A stretch of DNA of 64,000 nucleotides from Curtobacterium sp. PhB115 (lineage in GTDB: Bacteria; Actinomycetota; Actinomycetes; Actinomycetales; Microbacteriaceae), in assembly GCF_003752025.1 (NCBI RefSeq), contig NZ_RJKR01000007.1, forward strand, positions 1 to 64,000, read 5' to 3'. Each line of letters opens with the position of its first letter. The first letter of the stretch is position 1. Below the pieces are notes generated by a model that did no database searches, was not told the origin of the DNA, and saw nothing but the letters and a program-made list of their open reading frames with translations. The position numbers and the translations under genes are program-made. Below, piece after piece: positions 1 to 8,122 of the stretch.

Positions 1-1287
1 ATCATCGGCCTGCTGGTCTCGATCGGACTCCACGAGCTGGGGCACCTGTCCTTCGCGAAGCTGTTCAACGTCAAGGTGACGCAGTACTCGCTGGGGTTCG
101 GCAAGGCCATGTGGTCGTTCAAGCGGGGTGAGACCGAGTACGGCATCCGCCCGATCCTGCTCGGCGGCTACATCTCGATGGTCGGCATGCTCAAGCCGCG
201 TGCCTCCGGCCGCCCGAGTGCGATCACGAACACCGGCATGTACGGCGCGTTCGTGCAGGACGCCCGCCAGGCCAGCGCGGAGCAGATCGCAGACTCCGGC
301 GGCGACGACTCCCGCGCGTTCTACCGACTCACCCCGTGGAAGCGCATCATCGTGATGGTCGCTGGACCCGCGATGAACCTGGTGATCGGGATCGTGCTGT
401 TCGGCGTGCTGCTGTGCGGCTTCGGGTCGCCGACCACGACGTTCACGTCGAGCGTCGACTGCGTCCTGCCGACCAGCCAGACGACAGAGTGCACCTCGGG
501 CGATGCGGAGTCGCCGGCGAAGCAGGCCGGCATCGCGTCGGGCGACGTCGTGCTGTCGGTGAACGGTGAGCAGGACCCGACCATCGCGCGCGTCTCCGAG
601 GTCTTCCAGAAGTCGGCCGGCGAGCAGGTGACCGTCGTCGTCGAGCGTGACGGTGCCCGGAAGACGCTCGAGATCACCCCGACGACCGCCACCCGCGACG
701 TCTACGACGCCGAGGGCAAGGTCGTCACGAACGACGACGGCACGACGAAGACCCAGCGGGTCGGTGTCGTCGGCGTCAGCATCGGGCAGTCGCTCGTGCG
801 GCAGTCGCCGGCCGAGGTCCTGCCCGCGACGGGTGCGCAGATCGCCGCGTCGGCGCACCTCATCATCGACCTGCCGCAGCGCCTGGTCGCCGTCTGGAAC
901 GCGGCGTTCGGCGCGCAGGAGCGGTCGCAGGACAGCCCCGTGTCGGTCGTCGGTGTCGGCCGCGCGATCGGCGAGGTCTCGTCGATGAGCGGTGTGCCGG
1001 TGGTGGACAAGGCGTACACGATCCTCGGGCTGCTGGCCTCGCTGAACATCGGCCTGTTCGTGCTGAACATGGTGCCGCTGCTGCCGCTCGACGGCGGGCA
1101 CATCGCCGGCGCCCTGTGGGAGGCGATCAAGCGACGGTCCTTCAAACTCGTCGGCAAGGCGGACCCGGGCCCCATCGACCTGGCGAAGACGATGCCGCTC
1201 ACGATGGTCGTCGTGGTGCTGCTGGCGGGGATGAGCGCGCTGCTGATCTACGCCGACATCGTGCGGCCCGTGAACCTGTTCGGGTAG
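1..1287 (+). CDS. rseP: RseP-family site-2 protease (M50), 5' end missing
   Basis: Intramembrane zinc metalloprotease that cuts membrane-anchored anti-sigma factors and similar substrates. The reading frame is open from base 1, so the start lies just outside the window; only the first few residues should be missing because the HELGH zinc motif (bases 31-45) normally sits near residue 20. A PDZ-like domain follows (about 480-700, with the SGDVVLSVNGEQ stretch). The second metal-ligand motif, in NMVPLLPLDGGH, lies near 1066-1101, and a hydrophobic C-terminal helix ends at VRPVNLFG. In many actinobacteria rseP sits between dxr and ispG; here two transport/hydrolase genes separate it from ispG. 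Confidence 0.95.
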   Translation: MIGLLVSIGLHELGHLSFAKLFNVKVTQYSLGFGKAMWSFKRGETEYGIRPILLGGYISMVGMLKPRASGRPSAITNTGMYGAFVQDARQASAEQIADSGGDDSRAFYRLTPWKRIIVMVAGPAMNLVIGIVLFGVLLCGFGSPTTTFTSSVDCVLPTSQTTECTSGDAESPAKQAGIASGDVVLSVNGEQDPTIARVSEVFQKSAGEQVTVVVERDGARKTLEITPTTATRDVYDAEGKVVTNDDGTTKTQRVGVVGVSIGQSLVRQSPAEVLPATGAQIAASAHLIIDLPQRLVAVWNAAFGAQERSQDSPVSVVGVGRAIGEVSSMSGVPVVDKAYTILGLLASLNIGLFVLNMVPLLPLDGGHIAGALWEAIKRRSFKLVGKADPGPIDLAKTMPLTMVVVVLLAGMSALLIYADIVRPVNLFG

Positions 1288-1299
1288 TCGCTGCGGCGC

Positions 1300-1305
1300 T
1301 ACGCT
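1300..1305 (+). promoter_or_regulatory. -10 box TACGCT, probable leaderless promoter
   Basis: TACGCT ends 6 nt before the ATG at 1312, so transcription would start at or next to the start codon. No Shine-Dalgarno sequence is visible and no clear -35 is seen. Confidence 0.55.
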
Positions 1306-1311
1306 CAGCGG

Positions 1312-2784
1312 ATGAGCACAGCGCCCACGAACTCCGGGCCCACCACCGCCGCGCCCGAGGTCCGCACCGTCGAACGGCAGGGCCTCGACGTCATCGCCGA
1401 GTCCGACCGCAAGGGCACCCCGCGGGGACTCTTCTGGCCGTGGTTCGCGGCGAACATCTCCGTCCTCGGCATCGCCTACGGGTCCTTCGTGGTCGGCTTC
1501 GGCATCTCGTTCTGGCAGGCCACCGTCGTCTCGGTCATCGGGGTGGTGTTCTCGTTCCTGCTGTGCGGCGTCGTCGCGATCGCCGGCAAGCGGGGGTCGG
1601 CGCCGACGATGGTGCTGAGCCGCGCGGCCTTCGGGGTCCGCGGCAACCGGGTGCCCTCGTTCCTCAGCTGGATCCTCACCGTCGGGTGGGAGACCGCCCT
1701 CGCCGCACTGGCGGTCCTCGCGACCTCGACGGTGTTCACCGAGCTCGGCTGGGACGGCGGGGTGCTGACGAAGGTCGTCGCCCTCGTCGTGGTCGCCGCG
1801 CTCGTGGTCGGTGCCGGCGTCGCGGGCTTCGACGTGATCATGCGCCTGCAGACCTGGATCACGGTCATCACCGCTGTGCTCACGGTCGTCTACGTCGTGC
1901 TCGCGGTGCCGTCCATCGACTTCGCCGCGATCGCCGCGATGCCGACGGGCAGTGCCCAGCAGTTCATCGGTGCGCTCGTGCTCGTGATGACCGGCTTCGG
2001 GCTGGGCTGGGTGAACGCCGCTGCCGACTACTCGCGGTACCTGCCGCGGTCGTCGTCCACCGGGGGAGTCGTCGGGTGGACGACCTTCGGCGGTGCCCTC
2101 GCACCGGCGATCCTCGTGGTCTTCGGTGTCCTGCTCGCCGGGTCCTCGCCGGACCTGAGCGCGGCGATCGGTGCCGACCCGATCGGCGCGCTCACCACGA
2201 TCCTGCCGGTGTGGTTCCTCATCCCGTTCGCCCTCGTCGCGATCCTCGGGCTCGTCGGCGGCGCGGTGCTCGACATCTACTCGTCGGGCCTCGCGCTGCT
2301 GAGCGTCGGCGTGAAGATCCCGCGGCCGGTCGCCGCCGGGGTGGACGGCGTGTTCATGGTGGCGGGTGCGATCTACATCGCCTTCTTCGCGACGGACTTC
2401 GTCGGCCCGTTCCAGGCGTTCCTCATCACCCTCGGCGTCCCGATCGCCGCCTGGGCCGGCATCTTCGTCGCGGACGTCCTGCTCCGGCGCACGGCCTACG
2501 CCGAAGGCGAGCTCGACGACCGTCGCGGCCGCTACGGCGACGTCCGGTGGGGCGCGATCGCCCTGGTCGCGGTCGGCACGGCGCTCGGGTGGGGCCTCGT
2601 CACGCTGGCGTCACCGGCGTGGCTGTCGTGGCAGGGCTACCTGCTCGGGCCGTTCGGGCTCGGCGGACGCGACGGCGCCTGGGCCTACGCGAACCTCGGT
2701 GTGCTGGTCGCGCTCGTCGTCGGGTTCCTCGGCACCCTGCTGTTCGCCCGGGGCTCCGTCCGGCGCCAGGAAGCACAGCGGTGA
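1312..2784 (+). CDS. NCS1-family cytosine/purine permease
   Basis: Inner-membrane transporter of 490 residues, the usual length for the nucleobase:cation symporter-1 family, with about 12 hydrophobic segments. The N-terminal cytoplasmic stretch (ERQGLDVIAESDRKGTPR) followed by FWPWFAANISVLGIAYGSF is typical of CodB-like members, as is the NAAADYSRYLPR segment near residue 233. The substrate cannot be read from sequence; cytosine, purines, allantoin or hydantoins are all possible. It overlaps the next gene by GTGA, so transporter and hydrolase are probably made together. The ATG is preceded only by a -10 box, suggesting a leaderless mRNA independent of rseP. Confidence 0.88.
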   Translation: MSTAPTNSGPTTAAPEVRTVERQGLDVIAESDRKGTPRGLFWPWFAANISVLGIAYGSFVVGFGISFWQATVVSVIGVVFSFLLCGVVAIAGKRGSAPTMVLSRAAFGVRGNRVPSFLSWILTVGWETALAALAVLATSTVFTELGWDGGVLTKVVALVVVAALVVGAGVAGFDVIMRLQTWITVITAVLTVVYVVLAVPSIDFAAIAAMPTGSAQQFIGALVLVMTGFGLGWVNAAADYSRYLPRSSSTGGVVGWTTFGGALAPAILVVFGVLLAGSSPDLSAAIGADPIGALTTILPVWFLIPFALVAILGLVGGAVLDIYSSGLALLSVGVKIPRPVAAGVDGVFMVAGAIYIAFFATDFVGPFQAFLITLGVPIAAWAGIFVADVLLRRTAYAEGELDDRRGRYGDVRWGAIALVAVGTALGWGLVTLASPAWLSWQGYLLGPFGLGGRDGAWAYANLGVLVALVVGFLGTLLFARGSVRRQEAQR

Positions 2785-3341
2785 GCACGGGCGTCCTCGA
2801 CGACGCCTGGCTCGTCGTCATCGACATGCAGCAGGTCTTCACGGGGGAGTCTCCGTGGGCGGCGCCGCGGTACGACCACGCCGGGGTCGGTATCGAACGC
2901 CTGCTGCCCCGGTTCACCGGACGCACGGTGTTCACCCGGTTCGTCGCGCCCCAGCGCCCGCAGGGCGCCTGGGTGCCGTACTACCGCGAATGGCCCTTCG
3001 CCCTCGTGCCGGACGCCGACCCGCTGTACGCGCTGACCGAGCCCTTCGCGAGTGCGGCAGGGGACCGGAACGACCCCGTCGTGACCGAGCCGACGTTCGG
3101 CAAGTGGGGGACGGGCCTCCAGGCAGTCGTCGGTGACCACCCGCACCTGGTGCTCACGGGGGTGTCGACCGACTGCTGCGTGCTGTCGACCGCCCTGGCG
3201 GCGGCGGACGCCGGAGCGACCGTGACGGTCGTCGCGGACGCCTGCGCCGGGGCGAGCGACGCGGACCACGAGCGGGCGCTCGACGCGATGCGACTGTACG
3301 CGCCGCTCATCACCGTGGTGGACAGCGCCGCTCGGCTCTGA
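2781..3341 (+). CDS. Isochorismatase-family cysteine hydrolase
   Basis: Soluble 186-residue hydrolase of the isochorismatase/nicotinamidase fold. The expected catalytic triad is visible: Asp15 in VVIDMQQ, Lys108 in TFGKWG and Cys133 in GVSTDCCVLSTA. The GTG start overlaps the permease stop (GTGA), which argues for coupled translation and for a substrate imported by that permease. Family members hydrolyse nicotinamide, ureidoacrylate, N-carbamoylsarcosine or isochorismate; the sequence alone does not choose among them. With the upstream permease, nitrogen salvage from a heterocycle is the most economical inference. Confidence 0.87.
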   Translation: MSTGVLDDAWLVVIDMQQVFTGESPWAAPRYDHAGVGIERLLPRFTGRTVFTRFVAPQRPQGAWVPYYREWPFALVPDADPLYALTEPFASAAGDRNDPVVTEPTFGKWGTGLQAVVGDHPHLVLTGVSTDCCVLSTALAAADAGATVTVVADACAGASDADHERALDAMRLYAPLITVVDSAARL

Positions 3342-3382
3342 ACGTCCGGTGTGACCGGGCCGGGACGCTCGGAGCGAGCGCG

Positions 3383-3388
3383 TAGAGT
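3383..3388 (+). promoter_or_regulatory. -10 box TAGAGT, probable leaderless promoter of ispG
   Basis: TAGAGT ends 6 nt before the GTG at 3395. No ribosome-binding site lies between them. Confidence 0.6.
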
Positions 3389-3394
3389 GCTCAC

Positions 3395-4549
3395 GTGCCC
3401 GCTGTGAACCTCGGTATGCCCAAGTCGCCCGAAACCCTCGCCCCCCGACGCAAGTCGCGCCAGATCCGGGTCGGCAAGGTGCTCGTGGGCGGCGATGCTC
3501 CGGTGTCCGTCCAGTCGATGACCACGACCCCGACGACGAACATCAACGCGACGCTGCAGCAGATCGCCGAGCTCACGGCCTCGGGCTGCGACATCGTCCG
3601 GGTCGCCGTGCCGACGCAGGAAGACGCCGACGCGCTGCCGATCATCGCGAAGAAGTCGCAGATCCCGGTCATCGCCGACATCCACTTCCAGCCGAAGTAC
3701 GTGTTCCAGGCGATCGACGCCGGCTGTGCCGCGGTCCGCGTGAACCCGGGCAACATCCGCAAGTTCGACGACCAGGTCGGTGCGATCGCCGCCGCGGCGA
3801 AGGCCGCAGGCGTGTCGCTCCGCATCGGCGTCAACGCCGGGTCGCTCGAGCCGAGCCTGCTGCAGAAGTACGGCAAGGCCACACCCGAGGCGCTCGTCGA
3901 GTCCGCCGTGTGGGAAGCCAGCCTGTTCGAGGAGCACGACTTCCACGACTTCAAGATCTCGGTCAAGCACAACGACCCGATCGTCATGGTCAAGGCCTAC
4001 CGACAGCTCGCCGCCGCCGGTGACTGGCCGCTGCACCTCGGTGTGACCGAGGCCGGTCCCGAGTTCCAGGGCACCATCAAGAGCGCCACCGCGTTCGGCA
4101 TCCTGCTGGCCGAGGGGATCGGCGACACCATCCGCGTGTCCCTGTCCGCGCCGCCCGCGCAAGAGGTGAAGGTCGGCCTGCAGATTCTGCAGTCGCTCAA
4201 CCTCCGCGAACGCAAGCTCGAGATCGTCTCGTGCCCGAGCTGCGGCCGGGCCCAGGTCGACGTCTACCAGCTGGCGAACGACGTCACCAAGGGGCTCGAG
4301 GGCATGTCCGTCCCCCTGCGCGTCGCCGTCATGGGCTGCGTCGTGAACGGCCCGGGCGAGGCGCGCGAGGCCGACCTCGGCGTGGCGTCGGGCAACGGCA
4401 AGGGCCAGATCTTCGTGAAGGGCAAGGTCGTCAAGACGGTGCCGGAGCACGAGATCGTGCAGACCCTCATCGCCGAGGCGAACCGCATCGCCGACGAGAT
4501 GGGGCCGGAGGCCGCGCTCGGCAGCCCCGAGGTCATCACCACCCCGTAG
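3395..4549 (+). CDS. ispG: 4-hydroxy-3-methylbut-2-enyl diphosphate synthase (flavodoxin)
   Basis: Penultimate enzyme of the MEP isoprenoid pathway, converting MEcPP to HMBPP with a [4Fe-4S] cluster. The protein has 384 residues, the bacterial short form. The N-terminal TIM barrel begins at [21 protein letters not shown], and the cluster ligands are Cys280 and Cys283 in CPSCGR and Cys315 in [13 protein letters not shown] at 3395 is chosen because a -10 box precedes it by the leaderless distance seen at other genes here; GTG 3404 is a possible alternative. It is followed by a repeat-rich gap, so proS has its own promoter. Confidence 0.97.
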   Translation: MPAVNLGMPKSPETLAPRRKSRQIRVGKVLVGGDAPVSVQSMTTTPTTNINATLQQIAELTASGCDIVRVAVPTQEDADALPIIAKKSQIPVIADIHFQPKYVFQAIDAGCAAVRVNPGNIRKFDDQVGAIAAAAKAAGVSLRIGVNAGSLEPSLLQKYGKATPEALVESAVWEASLFEEHDFHDFKISVKHNDPIVMVKAYRQLAAAGDWPLHLGVTEAGPEFQGTIKSATAFGILLAEGIGDTIRVSLSAPPAQEVKVGLQILQSLNLRERKLEIVSCPSCGRAQVDVYQLANDVTKGLEGMSVPLRVAVMGCVVNGPGEAREADLGVASGNGKGQIFVKGKVVKTVPEHEIVQTLIAEANRIADEMGPEAALGSPEVITTP

Positions 4550-4561
4550 CGCGAGTACACC

Positions 4562-4712
4562 CCTCGCACCGTGCGAGGCGGTCTCGGCGCGCTGCGCTCC
4601 CGTGCGAGGTTCCGTACTCGGTGCGAGTCTCCCTGCCCCGCACCGAGTACGCAACCTCGCACCGTTCGCCAGGGACCCCGCACCGTTCGCCCGGGACCTC
4701 GCACGGTGCGAG
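4562..4712. repeat. Palindromic repeat cluster, locus A
   Basis: The gap between ispG and proS is packed with inverted copies of a GTGCGAGG unit. A near-perfect 24-bp inverted repeat pairs 4602-4625 with 4639-4662 (23 of 24 match, 13-nt loop). Smaller palindromes are CCTCGCAC/GTGCGAGG at 4562-4578 and CTCGCACGGTGCGAG at 4698-4712. The core GTGCGAGGTTCCG recurs at 15985 and, inverted, at 16033. It could act as a terminator for ispG, but the multiplicity looks like an intergenic repeat family. Confidence 0.75.
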
Positions 4713-4738
4713 CGCCGCCCGCGGTGCGCGCACGCCGC

Positions 4739-4744
4739 TAGGCT
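4739..4744 (+). promoter_or_regulatory. -10 box TAGGCT, probable leaderless promoter of proS
   Basis: TAGGCT ends 6 nt before the GTG at 4751, directly after the repeat cluster; no Shine-Dalgarno sequence is present. Confidence 0.6.
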
Positions 4745-4750
4745 GGCCCC

Positions 4751-6502
4751 GTGGTCACACGGCTTTCGCATCTGTTCCTCCGTACGCTCCGCGACGACCC
4801 CTCCGACGCCGAGGTGACGAGCCACAAGCTGCTCGTCCGCGCCGGGTACGTCCGTCGCCAGTCGCCGGGGATCTTCGCCTGGCTGCCGCTCGGTCTCCGG
4901 GTGCGCGCCAAGATCGAGGGCATCATCCGCGACGAGATGGTGGCCGCCGGCGCGCAGGAGGTCCTGCTGCCCGCGCTCCTGCCCCGAGAGCCGTACGAGG
5001 CGACGAACCGTTGGACCGAGTACGGCGACGGCATGTTCCGTCTGCAGGACCGCAAGGGCTCCGACTACCTGCTCGCCCCCACGCACGAAGAGATGTTCGC
5101 GCTCCTGGTGAAGGACCTGTACTCGTCGTACAAGGACCTCCCCGTCACGCTGTTCCAGATCCAGGACAAGTACCGCGACGAGGCCCGTCCCCGCGCCGGG
5201 CTCCTGCGCGGCCGCGAGTTCACGATGAAGGACGCGTACTCGTTCGACCTCACCGACGAGGGGCTCGAGCGCAGCTACCAGGTGATGCGGGACGCCTACG
5301 AGAAGATCTTCGCGCGGCTCGGCCTCGAGTACGTCATCGTCAAGGCGGACGCCGGAGCCATGGGCGGCTCCAAGTCGGAGGAGTTCCTGCACCCGATCGC
5401 CGTCGGCGAGGACACCTTCGTCCGCAGCGCGAACGGCTACGCGGCCAACGTCGAGGCATACGTCACGCCGGTGCCCGAGTCCCGGCCGATCGAAGGGCAG
5501 CCAGACGCCGTGCTGCTCCCCGCCGCGGACACCCCGACGATCGACACGCTCGTCGCCCACGCCAACGAGGTCGCGCCGCGCGACGGCGCCCCGTGGACCG
5601 CTGCGGACACGCTGAAGAACGTCGTGCTCGCGCTGACCCACCTCGACGGCACCCGTGAGGTCGTCGTCGTCGGACTCCCCGGCGACCGCGACGTCGACCT
5701 GAAGCGCGCCGAGGTCGCGTTCGCTCCGGCCGAGGTCGAGCCCGCTGGCGACGACGACTTCAAGAAGCACAAGGGCCTGGTCAAGGGCTACATCGGCCCG
5801 CAGGTACTCGGTGCCGAGAGCGCCACCGGCATCCGCTACTTCGTCGACCCCCGCGTGGTCGACGGTACGAGCTGGGTCACCGGCGCGAACGAGCGCGGCG
5901 TGCACGTGTCCGGCCTCGTCGCCGGTCGTGACTTCGTGGCCGACGGCGTCGCCGAGGTCTCCGACGTCCGTGCGGGGGACCCTGCTCCCGACGGCTCCGG
6001 GCCCCTCGAGACCGCGCGCGGCATGGAGATCGGCCACGTCTTCCAGCTCGGCCGCAAGTACGCCGAAGCCCTCGGGCTCAAGGTGCAGGACGAGAACGGC
6101 AAGCTCGCGACGGTCACGATGGGCTCGTACGGCATCGGCGTGACGCGCATCCTCGCGATCCTGGCCGAGGCGCACAACGACGAGAAGGGCCTGGCTTGGC
6201 CGAAGAACGTCGCGCCGTTCGACGTGCACATCGTCGCCACGGGCCGTGACCAGGTCGCGTACGAACTGGCGACGTCGATCGTCGCCGAGCTCGAGGGCGA
6301 GCGGTTCGACGTGCTGTACGACGACCGCCCGAAGGTCTCGCCCGGTGTGAAGCTCCGCGACGCCGAGCTCCTCGGCATGCCGATCGTCGTCGTCGCCGGC
6401 CGTGGTGCCGCCGACGGCGTCGTCGAGCTGTGGAACCGCGCGAGCGGCGAACGCCGTGACGTGCCGGTCGCCGAACTGCTCGACGCGGTCCGCGCGATCT
6501 AG
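4751..6502 (+). CDS. proS: Prolyl-tRNA synthetase
   Basis: Class II aminoacyl-tRNA synthetase that charges tRNA-Pro. At 583 residues it is the bacterial type with an editing insertion between catalytic motifs 2 and 3. Motif 1 lies in the [18 protein letters not shown] stretch near residue 40, motif 2 includes [20 protein letters not shown] near residue 140, and motif 3 ends in [12 protein letters not shown] near residue 457. The anticodon-binding domain closes the protein. GTG 4751 is preceded by a -10 box at the leaderless spacing. A strong hairpin terminator follows, so proS is a single-gene unit. Confidence 0.97.
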   Translation: MVTRLSHLFLRTLRDDPSDAEVTSHKLLVRAGYVRRQSPGIFAWLPLGLRVRAKIEGIIRDEMVAAGAQEVLLPALLPREPYEATNRWTEYGDGMFRLQDRKGSDYLLAPTHEEMFALLVKDLYSSYKDLPVTLFQIQDKYRDEARPRAGLLRGREFTMKDAYSFDLTDEGLERSYQVMRDAYEKIFARLGLEYVIVKADAGAMGGSKSEEFLHPIAVGEDTFVRSANGYAANVEAYVTPVPESRPIEGQPDAVLLPAADTPTIDTLVAHANEVAPRDGAPWTAADTLKNVVLALTHLDGTREVVVVGLPGDRDVDLKRAEVAFAPAEVEPAGDDDFKKHKGLVKGYIGPQVLGAESATGIRYFVDPRVVDGTSWVTGANERGVHVSGLVAGRDFVADGVAEVSDVRAGDPAPDGSGPLETARGMEIGHVFQLGRKYAEALGLKVQDENGKLATVTMGSYGIGVTRILAILAEAHNDEKGLAWPKNVAPFDVHIVATGRDQVAYELATSIVAELEGERFDVLYDDRPKVSPGVKLRDAELLGMPIVVVAGRGAADGVVELWNRASGERRDVPVAELLDAVRAI

Positions 6503-6529
6503 CGGGTCGCGTCCTGGACGCGACCACCT

Positions 6530-6577
6530 GACGGACGGGAGGCCCGTGGCGACACCGCCACGGGCCTCCCGTCCGTC
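6530..6577 (+). terminator. Strong hairpin terminator after proS
   Basis: A perfect 22-bp inverted repeat (6530-6551 with 6556-6577) with a 4-nt ACAC loop lies 27 bp after the proS stop. It lacks a T-run, as is common in high-GC actinobacteria. Confidence 0.8.
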
Positions 6578-6606
6578 TCCGCTCCGGTCCGAGAGCCGCA
6601 GTGCGG

Positions 6607-6612
6607 TACCCT
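6607..6612 (+). promoter_or_regulatory. Possible -10 box (TACCCT) of the nusA operon
   Basis: The only TANNNT-type box between the proS terminator and nusA. It would give a leader of about 57 nt ending in the GGAGG ribosome site before the GTG at 6676. No convincing -35 is seen. Confidence 0.35.
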
Positions 6613-6675
6613 TGTGGCCGACTTCTGCGCAGTTCCATCCGCAGGAGCGACTCATCTGAATACGGAGGCACCTCG

Positions 6676-7671
6676 GTGAAGATCGATCTCGCAGTCCTGC
6701 GACTCATGGAGCGCGAGCGGGAGATCCCGTTCGACGAACTGGTCCAGATCATCGAATCTGCCATCCTGACCGCCTACCACAAGCACACCGACGAGAACGG
6801 TGAGCCGGCCGACGCCCAGTCCCGCGTCGAACTCGACCGCAAGTCGGGCGAGGTCAGCGTCTACGTCCCCGAGCGCGACGACGAGGGCACCGTCATCGGT
6901 GAAGCCGTCGACCAGCCGAGCGACTTCGGCCGGATCGCTGCCTTCGCGGCGAAGCAGGTCATCAACCAGCGCCTGCGCGACATCGGGGACGACAAGATCC
7001 TCGGCGAGTTCCGCGGCAAGGAAGGCGACATCGTCGCGGGCATCGTCCAGCAGGGACCGAACCCGAAGATGGTGCACGTCGACCTCGGTTCGATCGAGGC
7101 GATCCTGCCTCCTGAAGAGCAGGTGCCGGGGGAGACCTACGCGCACGGTTCCCGTATCCGTGTCTACGTGACGAGCGTCGCCCGCGGCAACAAGGGCCCG
7201 CAGATCACCGTGTCGCGGACGCACCCGGGCCTGGTCCGGAAGCTCTTCGCGCTCGAGGTCCCGGAGATCGCGTCCGGCGTGGTGGAGATCACCTCGCTCG
7301 CGCGCGAGGCCGGTCACCGCACGAAGATCGCGGTCAAGGCGAACGAGCCCGGCGTCAACGCGAAGGGTGCGTGCATCGGCGAGCTCGGCGCGCGTGTCCG
7401 TGCCGTCACGAACGAACTCGGTGCCGAGAAGATCGACATCGTCGACTGGTCGTCCGACCTTGCGTCGTTCGTCGCGAGCGCCCTGTCGCCGGCGAAGGTG
7501 ACGAGCGCGTTCGTGCTCGACGCCTCGACGAAGGCCGTCCGCGCCCTGGTGCCGGACTACCAGCTGTCGCTCGCGATCGGCAAGGAAGGGCAGAACGCCC
7601 GCCTCGCCGCGAAGCTCACCGGCGCCCGGATCGACATCCAGCCGGACTCGATCCTGGACGGCGAGGACTAG
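6676..7671 (+). CDS. nusA: Transcription termination/antitermination factor NusA
   Basis: RNA polymerase-binding factor controlling pausing, termination and antitermination. The start is GTG 6676, with GGAGG 9 nt upstream and MKIDLAVLRLMERER, a typical NusA N-terminus. Domains in order are the polymerase-binding N-terminal domain (about 1-110), S1 (about 112-180, GDIVAGIVQQGPNPKMVHVD) and two KH domains (to the end, with GACIGELGARVRAV and LAIGKEGQNARLA motifs). The 331-residue length matches actinobacterial NusA, which lacks the acidic C-terminal repeats of enterobacteria. rimP, often found just upstream, is absent. Confidence 0.96.
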   Translation: MKIDLAVLRLMEREREIPFDELVQIIESAILTAYHKHTDENGEPADAQSRVELDRKSGEVSVYVPERDDEGTVIGEAVDQPSDFGRIAAFAAKQVINQRLRDIGDDKILGEFRGKEGDIVAGIVQQGPNPKMVHVDLGSIEAILPPEEQVPGETYAHGSRIRVYVTSVARGNKGPQITVSRTHPGLVRKLFALEVPEIASGVVEITSLAREAGHRTKIAVKANEPGVNAKGACIGELGARVRAVTNELGAEKIDIVDWSSDLASFVASALSPAKVTSAFVLDASTKAVRALVPDYQLSLAIGKEGQNARLAAKLTGARIDIQPDSILDGED

Positions 7672-7737
7672 GCGATTTCGCCTCCGGCGTGCCCCGAAGG
7701 GCGCGCCGGATCGCGGTCGTCCGAGGCAAGGAGTAGA

Positions 7738-8049
7738 GTGGTTCCCGTCAGAACGTGCATCGGCAGTCGTCGTCGCGCTTCCCGATCCTCACTCCTCCGA
7801 GTCGTCGCCCTGAGCGATGGCCGTGTCGTGGCGGATCCGAAGGCAGTCATGCCGGGCCGGGGAGCATGGCTCACACCGACCGTCGATGCCTACGACCTGG
7901 CCGTCAAGCGCAGGGCTTTCCGCCGTGCACTCCGGCTGGATCGCGATCCCGACACGTCCGCGGTGCTCGACCACATCGTCGGTCTCCCAGAGACCACGAC
8001 CGAGCGCCCGGACATGACAGAACAGGCTGAACGGCTTATGGACAACTGA
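7738..8049 (+). CDS. YlxR-family (DUF448) RNA-binding protein
   Basis: Small basic protein of 103 residues between nusA and infB, the standard place for ylxR. The N-terminal PVRTCIGSRRR resembles the family's RTCVGCR motif with Ser in place of the second Cys, and GRGAWLTP near residue 41 matches the conserved GRGAY/W signature. Family structures suggest RNA or nucleoprotein binding, and some members are reported as regulators, but the role is not settled. GTG 7738 has AAGGAG 4 nt upstream. The last ~20 residues are acidic and variable. Confidence 0.85.
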   Translation: MVPVRTCIGSRRRASRSSLLRVVALSDGRVVADPKAVMPGRGAWLTPTVDAYDLAVKRRAFRRALRLDRDPDTSAVLDHIVGLPETTTERPDMTEQAERLMDN

Positions 8050-8122
8050 TGAGCGGCTCGAAATGAGACCCGTCATCCATTGAGTCCTGCCCTTTACGGG
8101 GTGGGACCCGTGAAGGAGAACA

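Noticed and set aside
2981..6655. Minus-strand open frame of 1224 codons opposite ispG and proS
   Set aside because: It is the mirror of two clear essential genes; its Asp/Arg/Leu/Val-rich composition follows from their codon bias and no family is recognisable.
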